From JAFLTL01 sp964389525 (GTDB lineage Bacteria > Bacteroidota > Bacteroidia > Bacteroidales > Muribaculaceae), in contig CAYMEX010000030.1 in assembly GCA_964389525.1 (NCBI GenBank), forward strand, positions 1 to 18,305: a DNA stretch of 18,305 nucleotides, written 5' to 3'. The position numbers and the translations under genes are program-made. The notes under the pieces are model-generated. The model worked only from the letters and a program-made list of their open reading frames with translations, was not told the DNA's origin and did not search any database. This document shows, piece by piece, positions 1 to 6,067 of the stretch (its first letter is position 1; every line of letters starts with the position of its first letter).

Positions 1-54
1 TAGAGCATCTGACTACGGATCAGAAGGTTACAGGTTTGAATCCTGTAGGAGTCA
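1..54 (+). tRNA. tRNA-Arg(ACG), 5'-truncated by the window edge
   Basis: The 3' two thirds of a tRNA are visible. The anticodon stem TCTGA/TCAGA (8-12 with 20-24) encloses the 7-base loop CTACGGA, so the anticodon is ACG (15-17), which reads arginine CGN codons. The T arm ACAGG-TTTGAAT-CCTGT is perfect. The 3' acceptor strand AGGAGTC ends at 53 and the discriminator base A is 54. CCA is not encoded. The 5' acceptor and most of the D arm lie before the window. A strong terminator follows about 20 bases downstream. Confidence 0.93.
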
Positions 55-74
55 CGTTTCATACTTTTGATAAG

Positions 75-109
75 ATGCGCTATCGGTTTATACGGTAGCG
101 CATTTTTTT
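75..109 (+). terminator. Rho-independent terminator of the tRNA-Arg transcript
   Basis: Arms ATGCGCTATCG (75-85) and CGGTAGCGCAT (93-103) form an 11-bp stem with one G-T pair around a 7-base loop. A run of seven T follows at 103-109. It separates the tRNA unit from the hipBA region. Confidence 0.9.
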
Positions 110-112
110 GTC

Positions 113-134
113 GGCTGCGGCGTGGCTGCGGTGT
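113..134. repeat. Short tandem duplication, two 11-bp units
   Basis: GGCTGCGGCGT (113-123) is followed directly by GGCTGCGGTGT (124-134), which differs at one base. It is a local G+C-rich patch between the tRNA terminator and the A+T-rich hipBA promoter. No function is apparent. Confidence 0.5.
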
Positions 135-166
135 AACAGACGGATGTTCTTTTGTCGGGTGGTATA

Positions 167-198
167 TTTGGCAGGCTGGAGAATTTTGGGTACATTTG
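167..198 (+). promoter_or_regulatory. Candidate Bacteroidetes-type promoter for hipBA
   Basis: TTTG (167-170), 20 bases, then TACATTTG (191-198) matches the known Bacteroidetes housekeeping layout of TTTG near -33, a spacer of 19-21, and TAnnTTTG near -7. Predicted transcription starts near 203-206, giving a leader of about 45 bases before the hipB ATG at 251. The match is seen in the sequence; activity is inferred. Confidence 0.55.
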
Positions 199-205
199 TA
201 AATGT
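192..205. promoter_or_regulatory. Inverted repeat over the hipBA -7 element, candidate operator
   Basis: ACATTT-GT-AAATGT is a perfect 6-bp inverted repeat with a 2-base spacer. It overlaps the -7 element and the predicted transcription start. HipB-type antitoxins are known to repress their own operon from palindromes at the promoter, so this is a plausible HipB (or HipAB) site. Confidence 0.4.
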
Positions 206-243
206 CATTATGCGGAATGTTATAGTGGGTATTTAAGCTTAAT

Positions 244-259
244 TATCATTATGGTGATA
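244..259. promoter_or_regulatory. TATCA-N6-TGATA inverted repeat across the hipB start codon
   Basis: TATCA (244-248) and TGATA (255-259) flank six bases and span the hipB start at 251. The shape resembles the E. coli HipB operator (TATCC-N8-GGATA) but with a shorter spacer and a changed base. A separate perfect palindrome, TTAAGCTTAA, lies at 233-242. Regulatory use is inferred. Confidence 0.3.
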
Positions 260-571
260 CTATCTAATAAATCGTTGGCTACGCCTGATGTGATTCGGAA
301 TCTTGGATTGAGATTTCGCGATTACAGGTTGCGTCTACGGATGACCCGTAAGGAGGTATCGGAATCTGCATCCATCGGTATGACAACCCTCTATAAGTTT
401 GAGTCGGGCAATATGACGGATATTTCATTTAGTACCCTGCTCAGATTATTGAGAGTGATAGGGCTTGGCGAGAACTGGGAGGCATTGCTGCCGGAATTGC
501 CAGAGTCACCATATATGTATGATGAGAGTGATAAGAAAATTCAGCGCGTCCGTCATTCCACTAAAAAGTGA
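251..571 (+). CDS. hipB: HipB-like XRE-family antitoxin and autorepressor
   Basis: This 106-residue protein is the likely antitoxin of a HipAB type II toxin-antitoxin pair: it should bind DNA as a dimer, repress its operon and hold HipA inactive. Residues 21-72 form an XRE helix-turn-helix domain; the segment MTRKEVSESASIGMTTLYKF has the usual recognition-helix layout, followed by a conserved ESG turn. The tail after residue 85 is charged and probably flexible, as in antitoxins degraded by proteases. I chose ATG 251 because the longer in-frame option needs a TTG at 152, before the predicted promoter, and adds non-domain sequence. The stop overlaps the GTG start of hipA by four bases, implying translational coupling. 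The gene is more A+T-rich than the genes downstream. Family assignment is firm; pairing with hipA rests on context. Confidence 0.85.
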   Translation: MVILSNKSLATPDVIRNLGLRFRDYRLRLRMTRKEVSESASIGMTTLYKFESGNMTDISFSTLLRLLRVIGLGENWEALLPELPESPYMYDESDKKIQRVRHSTKK

Positions 572-2079
572 TTGTTATGAGACATCTGAAAGTCAAGCTG
601 TGGGGACAGGAGATAGGTCGGCTCGTATGGGAATCCTCAACCAGGCGAATATACTTTATGTATAACCCCAATCTAAGGAATATCCCTGACATTGCTCCTC
701 TGCTATCATCTTCACTCCGCCGAAATACCCTTTTGCCGATTTACGGCGATGACCGTCCGCTATATCAGGGTCTACCACCGTTTATTGCAGATTCGTTGCC
801 TGATTCGTGGGGTAATACACTTTTTGATAAATGGGTAAAGGACGATAAAATTCCCCGCAACAAAGTGACTCCGCTCTACATGCTGATGTTTACAGGCACA
901 CGAGGGATGGGTGCATTGGAATATGAACCATATGCTGACGATCTTACCCATACCCGTACCGTCAATATTAAATCACTATACGATATGTCTCTGAAAATTC
1001 TTGAAGACAGAGACAATATGGTGCTGAATGCCAATGAGGAACCGACTTTGCAAGCACTCCTCGCGGTTGGAACCTCGGCCGGTGGCAGACAGATGAAAGC
1101 GATTATTGCCATAAATGAAGAGACTGGAGAAATCCGCTCAGGCCAGACCGACGGACTTGATGGCTTTGGCTATTATATTCTCAAATTCGGTGACAAGTCT
1201 ATGCCTATCGCAGAAATTGAGACTGCTTATTATATGATGGCTGTTGCCGCCGGAATCGTCATGGAGGAGTGTCGGATGCTCCCGGTTGAAGGTATCAATC
1301 ATTTCCTCACGAAGCGATTTGACAGAGCAAAAGGAAAGAAAATACACATGCAGACTCTGGCAGCAATGAATCCGGAGGCCCGCAGCTACGAAGACCTTGT
1401 TGCCACCTGTCGGGAACTCTCTATTTCCGAGTCGGAGATCGAGCAGCTTTTCTGCCGTATTGTTTTTAATGTTATGACCAACAACACAGACGATCATAAC
1501 AAGAATTTCGCATTCCTTCTTGAAGAAAATGGCAAATGGCGATTAGCTCCGGCATATGACATGACATTCATCTTTAACATCAACGGAACAGGACCTAATA
1601 TCGAACGTAGACTCAGCATCGGAGGTAAAACGAGCGAGATAACTAAGGTCGATTTGCTTGATTTCGCAAAGCAAAACGATATAAAGAATGCCAATGCAAT
1701 GATAACCAGAGTTGCAGATGCCATCAAGAATTTCGACCGATACGCGGACGAAAATGGCATTACCCAACCCTGGCGCAGCATCATACAGAAGACTCTAACC
1801 GAAAATCTGACGACATTCGGTTGTCTTGATAAAGAGGATGATGCCAACTCATCGTTCATTGACACGTATGGAAGAACCATTGATAATCTTTCCCTCTCTG
1901 TAAACTCCAAAAGACATATTGAGGTCTCGGCACTTATCAATGGAAAACGTCATCGAAAATTCATTAGACCGAGTATGGAAATCTATCACAACCTAATGAA
2001 GCAAGATATTTTCAACCTTGCCATCCAAGAAAAAATCCAATTAGCAGAAACCCTCTTCCCGATTGCGGGAGATTTTTGA
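568..2079 (+). CDS. hipA: HipA-like serine/threonine kinase toxin with an extended C terminus
   Basis: HipA kinases phosphorylate cellular targets (glutamyl-tRNA synthetase in E. coli), causing growth arrest and persistence. Visible landmarks are the glycine-rich loop GTSAGGRQMKA at 168-178 with S170 as a possible autophosphorylation site, the FLTKRFDR strand, the catalytic loop TDDHNKNF (D308 aligns with the E. coli catalytic base D309; N313), and the metal-binding APAYDM (D331, like D332). The kinase therefore looks intact. E. coli HipA is about 440 residues and this one is 503. The excess lies after about residue 420 and contains a segment rich in basic and hydrophobic residues (INGKRHRKFIRP). 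The start is GTG 568, overlapping hipB by four bases, or ATG 577 three codons later. The target is unknown. The gene is A+T-richer than umuC downstream, which suggests acquisition beside the tRNA. Confidence 0.9.
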   Translation: MIVMRHLKVKLWGQEIGRLVWESSTRRIYFMYNPNLRNIPDIAPLLSSSLRRNTLLPIYGDDRPLYQGLPPFIADSLPDSWGNTLFDKWVKDDKIPRNKVTPLYMLMFTGTRGMGALEYEPYADDLTHTRTVNIKSLYDMSLKILEDRDNMVLNANEEPTLQALLAVGTSAGGRQMKAIIAINEETGEIRSGQTDGLDGFGYYILKFGDKSMPIAEIETAYYMMAVAAGIVMEECRMLPVEGINHFLTKRFDRAKGKKIHMQTLAAMNPEARSYEDLVATCRELSISESEIEQLFCRIVFNVMTNNTDDHNKNFAFLLEENGKWRLAPAYDMTFIFNINGTGPNIERRLSIGGKTSEITKVDLLDFAKQNDIKNANAMITRVADAIKNFDRYADENGITQPWRSIIQKTLTENLTTFGCLDKEDDANSSFIDTYGRTIDNLSLSVNSKRHIEVSALINGKRHRKFIRPSMEIYHNLMKQDIFNLAIQEKIQLAETLFPIAGDF

Positions 2080-2105
2080 ATAGGATAGATAAGAATTGAA
2101 TTGGA

Positions 2106-3602
2106 ATGTCGGCGACGGACAGACAGTATGTGGCAATCGATCTGAAGGCTTTTTATGCTTCGGTGGAGTGTGTCGAGCGTGGATTGAATCCGCTTGACAC
2201 TAATCTTGTCGTTGCAGACATATCGCGCACCGAGAAGACTATATGCCTGGCGGTGTCGCCATCGCTGAAGACGCTTGGACTGGGGGGACGCCCGCGTCTT
2301 TTTGAGGTCGTGCAGAAGGTGCGTTCGGCCAACAGACACAGGGGTAACAACGGGCGCTCTTTCTCGCAGAGTGTGCTTGACGGTCGCCCGGACTATCAGA
2401 TCGACTATGTGGTGGCACAGCCCCGTATGGCTCTGTATATGGACTACAGTACCCGCATATTTGACATATACATGCGCTTTGTGTCTGCCGAGGATATTCA
2501 TGTATATTCGATCGATGAGGTGTTCATCGATATCACGGCCTATCGGAGGATGTATGGTCTCAGCGCCCATGATCTTGCAATGAAGATGATCAGGGCTGTG
2601 CTTGCAGAGACCGGGATAACGGCTACGGCAGGGATAGGCACAAACATGTATCTCGCGAAGGTGGCGATGGATATAGTGGCGAAGAAGATGCCGCCCGACA
2701 AAGACGGGGTGCGCATAGCCGAGCTTGACGAGATGGAATACAGACGCCGGTTGTGGAGCCACGAGCCTCTGACCGACTTCTGGCGTGTCGGTGCCGGCAT
2801 CGCACGCCGACTGGCCCAGTACGGCATCACAACGATGGGAGACATAGCGAGGGCTTCGATCAGGCATGAGGACTCGCTATACTCGATGTTCGGGGTCAAT
2901 GCGGAGCTTCTTATCGATCATGCGTGGGGTTGGGAGCCTGTGACTATGGAGCAGGTGCGGGCTTACCGCCCCGAGACTCACTCGATGAGTAGCGGACAGG
3001 TGCTTCATGAGCCTTACAGTGCAGAGAAGGCGAGGATCGTGGCTCTTGAGATGGCGGAGAGCATAGCTCTCGAGCTCGTAGAGAAGCGCCTGGTGACAAA
3101 CCAGATGACTCTTACGGTGGGATATGATGCGTCAAGTCTTGCGCATGATGAGATAAGGTCGCGCTACGATGGGCGCATATCAACCGACCATTATGGCCGA
3201 CAGGTGCCTTATCATGCCCACGGCACATCGAATTTCGAGAGTTACACTTCGTCGACGCGTATTATCTCCAGGCATGTGGCGGAGCTGTTTGACCGTATAG
3301 TAAACAGGATATTGCTCGTCAGAAGGCTGACTATCGCGACCAACAACATAGTGAGTGAAAGCTGTGTGGATCGTGCGTGCCGGCAACAGAGCCGACAGCT
3401 GTGTCTTTTTGAAACGGATGGGGGACATGATGATGCGGATGGATATGACAATGAAAGTCTTGAGCGTGAGAGGCGACTTCAGGAAGCTGTGGTGAGCATC
3501 AAACAGACGTTCGGAAAAAACGCATTGTGCAGGGGGCTGAACTTTGCCGACGGAGCTACGCAGCGCGACCGAAACAAGCAGATTGGAGGACACAAGGCAT
3601 GA
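2106..3602 (+). CDS. Y-family translesion DNA polymerase (UmuC/UvrX-like)
   Basis: This 498-residue protein is an error-prone lesion-bypass polymerase. Catalytic carboxylates are D12 in AIDLKAFYASVEC and D137-E138 in YSIDEVFIDIT. Finger, palm, thumb and little-finger regions follow in normal order. Q431-F435 (QLCLF) fits the sliding-clamp binding motif. The C-terminal motif (KNALCRGLNF, then GATQRDRNKQIGGHKA) is typical of the UvrX/YqjW branch of Firmicutes and their phages rather than E. coli UmuC or DinB. The gene starts 26 bases after hipA with no clear promoter in the gap, so readthrough from the hipBA promoter is possible. It overlaps the YolD-like gene by ATGA. No LexA-type box was recognised. 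The family call is firm; the subgroup is judged from motifs only. Confidence 0.92.
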   Translation: MSATDRQYVAIDLKAFYASVECVERGLNPLDTNLVVADISRTEKTICLAVSPSLKTLGLGGRPRLFEVVQKVRSANRHRGNNGRSFSQSVLDGRPDYQIDYVVAQPRMALYMDYSTRIFDIYMRFVSAEDIHVYSIDEVFIDITAYRRMYGLSAHDLAMKMIRAVLAETGITATAGIGTNMYLAKVAMDIVAKKMPPDKDGVRIAELDEMEYRRRLWSHEPLTDFWRVGAGIARRLAQYGITTMGDIARASIRHEDSLYSMFGVNAELLIDHAWGWEPVTMEQVRAYRPETHSMSSGQVLHEPYSAEKARIVALEMAESIALELVEKRLVTNQMTLTVGYDASSLAHDEIRSRYDGRISTDHYGRQVPYHAHGTSNFESYTSSTRIISRHVAELFDRIVNRILLVRRLTIATNNIVSESCVDRACRQQSRQLCLFETDGGHDDADGYDNESLERERRLQEAVVSIKQTFGKNALCRGLNFADGATQRDRNKQIGGHKA

Positions 3603-4009
3603 AAAACTACGACGATATAATCAATCTGCCTCACTACAGGTCGAGCAAGCGTCAGCCCATGTCGATGGAGTCCAGAGCGGCTCAGTTCGCTCCTTTTGCG
3701 GCTCTCTCGGGACACGAGGAGGCGATTGAGGAAACCGCACGGTTTACCGATACAAAGCCGGAACTGACGGATGATGAGTCGAGGATGCTGTCGCTGAAAC
3801 TGAATGCTGCGATGTCGATGTCGCCACGCCCGGTGGTGAAGATCGTCTTTTTCAAGCCTGATGCCTTGAAAAAGGGGGGCGCATATGTGGAGACAAAGGG
3901 GCGCATCGCGAAAGTCGATCCTATAGACCGGCTGATTGCAATGGAGGACAAGTCGGTCATACCGCTGGATTGCGTCATGTCGATCGAGGTTAAGGTGCCG
4001 AAGGTATGA
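3599..4009 (+). CDS. YolD-like protein, partner of the Y-family polymerase
   Basis: This is a 136-residue protein. Residues 4-50 carry the YolD-like signature: YDDIINLPHY, then RQPMSMESRAAQFAPFAAL and a following EEAIEETAR helix. In Firmicutes, YolD-like proteins (such as YqjX) are encoded next to UvrX/YqjW-type polymerases and have been proposed to act like UmuD in their regulation. The role here is inferred from that pairing. The ATG at 3599 overlaps the polymerase stop at 3600-3602, indicating translational coupling and matched expression. The C-terminal half (PVVKIVFFKPDALKKGGAYV, ending VMSIEVKVPKV) is predicted beta-rich. No protease residues are evident, so this is not a LexA/UmuD-type protein. 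A longer in-frame start at 3527 lies inside the polymerase gene and is unlikely. Confidence 0.87.
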   Translation: MKNYDDIINLPHYRSSKRQPMSMESRAAQFAPFAALSGHEEAIEETARFTDTKPELTDDESRMLSLKLNAAMSMSPRPVVKIVFFKPDALKKGGAYVETKGRIAKVDPIDRLIAMEDKSVIPLDCVMSIEVKVPKV

Positions 4010-4122
4010 TAATACGGGGAGCGGCTGTGTCAAAACCTCACGAAGTCTATTTTGGCGGGCTTCATTAAACATAGTATGCGGTATGGTTGTTTTTTATAAT
4101 AAAACAAGCATATCTACATATT

Positions 4123-5181
4123 ATGAAAATCATGGGAGTAAAACACTTTGCCGCAGGCGCTATTATGGCGTTCGCCGCATTTGCAGGTATTTATACGGAG
4201 GCCGTTGCCTGCAGCCGTATCCTTTATGTGGGAAGTGACAACGCACTTCGCATCGTCGGCCGTTCGCTCGACTGGAAGACTCCTATTCCTACAAATCTTT
4301 ATGTATATCCGCGCGGAATGCACAAAGTGGGCAACACACTGCCCGGATCGGTGGAATGGACGTCGAAATATGGTGCTGTGTATGCCGTCGGATATGACGG
4401 CGGTGTCACAGAGGGAATGAATGAAAAGGGGCTTGTGATAAACGGTCTGTTCTGCAAAGGAACGGTATATGACAATGACTCGACAAAGGCGCGTCCGCCT
4501 ATGTCGCTCGCTGTGTTTGTCGCGTGGCTTCTCGATATGAACGCAACAACACCTGAGGTGGTGGATGTGCTGCGGAAGCATGATTTCAATATATCGGGCG
4601 CAACGTTTGACGGTGGAACGTCGTCAACTCTTCACTGGGGTGTGACCGATGCAGAGGGACGATGCGCTGTGATAGAGTTTGATAACGGAACAATCAATAT
4701 ATATGAGGGACAGGATATGCCGGTGATGACCAATGATCCGACTTTCCCGGAAATGAATGCGATCAACGACTACTGGAAAAAAGTAGGCGGAAGCAATATG
4801 CTTCCCGGCACGGTCAAGAGTCCCGACCGATTTGTGCGCGGAGATTATTTTGACGGACATGTAGCCAAGACTGATGACGCTGATCTTGGCCTGACGATCA
4901 TAAGGTCGATTATGGCGAATGTCTCTGTCCCGTATCTGTATACAATCGAGACGGAACCCAATGTCTCGTCGACGCAGTGGCGCTCATACTCCAATATACG
5001 TGACCGCAGATATTATTTCGATATCGTGACTAATCCCGGAGTCTTTTATATAGATCTCAAAAGATGTGATCTCGCTCCCGGCGCTCCGGTAATGAAGCTT
5101 GACACTTCAAAGAGTCATGACTATATAGGAGATGTCACCGACCGACTTGTGAAAAGCGAGCCGTTCAGGCCAATGTATTAA
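4123..5181 (+). CDS. Secreted choloylglycine hydrolase / penicillin V acylase family protein
   Basis: This 352-residue Ntn-hydrolase cleaves linear amide bonds; family substrates include conjugated bile acids, penicillin V and acyl-homoserine lactones. A signal peptide (1-29, hydrophobic core about 9-23) ends EAVA just before C30, so cleavage would expose the catalytic N-terminal cysteine. Family residues appear at the expected spacing: R47 and D50 in GRSLDW, the GMNEKGL motif at 98-104, an asparagine in MTNDPTFPEM, and an arginine in DRFVRGDYF. The position aligned by spacing with Asn82 of Gram-positive bile salt hydrolases is near F110, in NGLF, so substrate should not be assumed. I chose ATG 4123 because it gives a normal signal peptide; ATG 4132 is also possible, while TTG 4087 is not credible. 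The gene converges on the DUF3822 gene with a 19-base gap. Confidence 0.88.
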   Translation: MKIMGVKHFAAGAIMAFAAFAGIYTEAVACSRILYVGSDNALRIVGRSLDWKTPIPTNLYVYPRGMHKVGNTLPGSVEWTSKYGAVYAVGYDGGVTEGMNEKGLVINGLFCKGTVYDNDSTKARPPMSLAVFVAWLLDMNATTPEVVDVLRKHDFNISGATFDGGTSSTLHWGVTDAEGRCAVIEFDNGTINIYEGQDMPVMTNDPTFPEMNAINDYWKKVGGSNMLPGTVKSPDRFVRGDYFDGHVAKTDDADLGLTIIRSIMANVSVPYLYTIETEPNVSSTQWRSYSNIRDRRYYFDIVTNPGVFYIDLKRCDLAPGAPVMKLDTSKSHDYIGDVTDRLVKSEPFRPMY

Positions 5182-5200
5182 ACAAGCTTTAAACAGTGTT

Positions 5201-6067
5201 TTAGTATTGATCGATAGCCGCAAGCAGTTCAGGCGGCAAGAGGTGGAACTGTGTTGGATCGGTCAACGAGGGCTTTCGGGATATATAGGTGTGGAGTTCC
5301 GCATCTATCCATCCTGAAAGTTCTTCTTTTATGGCCATGACTTCTTTTGGCGCTCCGAAAAGGCGCAGGCTGACTTGGTCGCGAACAGGGGATCGGGCGG
5401 CAAGCGATGAAAGTAATGACAGTATATGATAGGAGAGGTCGGTGTGGACAGATCCTTTGCGGCTTATCGCGGATACAAGATTACCACTGTTGTCGACGAC
5501 AACGACAGTAAGGCGCATTGCGGGGGAGACGGCTGCCAGAGCATGCAGGGGAGTCGGCGATCCGGCTTTGTGCGCAACCACCGTTCCGCTCCAGTATGCG
5601 GCTAATGGGGACGCATACCAGCGTATTTCGACCGGCTGAAATGACCGATTGATGAATCTGAATAGTCTTGACGGCAGCAACAGTCCGACTGATGACCCGC
5701 AGCAGTCATGCCATGTCTCGGTGCATTGTGTGCCGCTCTCGGTTGCCGACATGCGCAGGAGGCGTGAAGCGACGTCGCGTTGCAGAGATGCCGGTACAAT
5801 AGCTGTGCTGTCGGTTTCGACCAGAACGGTCGTCTTTGACATAGGAGCAAGAAGTCCGGGATTGTTGTAAAAGAAATCCTCAAATCCGTTCCATTGTCCT
5901 GTACGGTCTATCGATATGCTGTCGGTGGAGATGAGACGCATGGATCCGGGCTCGCTGTCACTCCACACGGCGGCATCACATCGGCCCGGAGCAAGCGACA
6001 TTGCGAGCTGCCGTGTGTCGACATCGGCCGGCAGGTCTTTTTCGTATATTGTATCGGGAAAAAACAT
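5201..6067 (-). CDS. DUF3822 family protein
   Basis: This is a 288-residue protein with no signal peptide or membrane segment, so probably cytoplasmic. It resembles the DUF3822 proteins found across Bacteroidetes, whose function is not established. An acidic N-terminal part precedes two alpha/beta segments with repeated beta-strand patterns: VEIRWYASPLAAYWSG near the middle and LTVVVVDNSGNLVSAISRKG further on. The second looks like an actin/sugar-kinase-type beta hairpin. Cysteines cluster at CTETWHDCCG. The ATG at 6067 overlaps the stop of the upstream Ig-like lipoprotein gene by ATGA, so the two should be translated together. The DUF name is assigned from memory of sequence style and would need a profile search. 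Confidence 0.6.
   Translation of the reverse strand: MFFPDTIYEKDLPADVDTRQLAMSLAPGRCDAAVWSDSEPGSMRLISTDSISIDRTGQWNGFEDFFYNNPGLLAPMSKTTVLVETDSTAIVPASLQRDVASRLLRMSATESGTQCTETWHDCCGSSVGLLLPSRLFRFINRSFQPVEIRWYASPLAAYWSGTVVAHKAGSPTPLHALAAVSPAMRLTVVVVDNSGNLVSAISRKGSVHTDLSYHILSLLSSLAARSPVRDQVSLRLFGAPKEVMAIKEELSGWIDAELHTYISRKPSLTDPTQFHLLPPELLAAIDQY

Noticed and set aside
1..60. tRNA 3' end as an attachment site with a second copy
   Set aside because: No repeat of the tRNA 3' sequence and no integrase was found elsewhere in the window.
152..250. N-terminal extension of hipB from a TTG at 152
   Set aside because: It would start before the predicted promoter, uses a rare start and adds sequence unlike the XRE family.
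2080..2105. Promoter or SOS box before the polymerase
   Set aside because: The 26-base gap has no TAnnTTTG element and no recognisable LexA-like palindrome.
1986..2867. 293-codon minus-strand open frame over the polymerase
   Set aside because: It is antisense to an intact Y-family polymerase, spans a gene boundary and has His/Arg-rich composition typical of shadow frames.
4010..4122. Promoter for the choloylglycine-hydrolase gene
   Set aside because: TATTTTGG near 4049 is close to a -7 element but off consensus and lacks a partner -33, so it was not listed.
5182..5200. Terminator between the convergent hydrolase and DUF3822 genes
   Set aside because: Only a HindIII-like palindrome and a stem with no usable loop are present; termination there is not supported.
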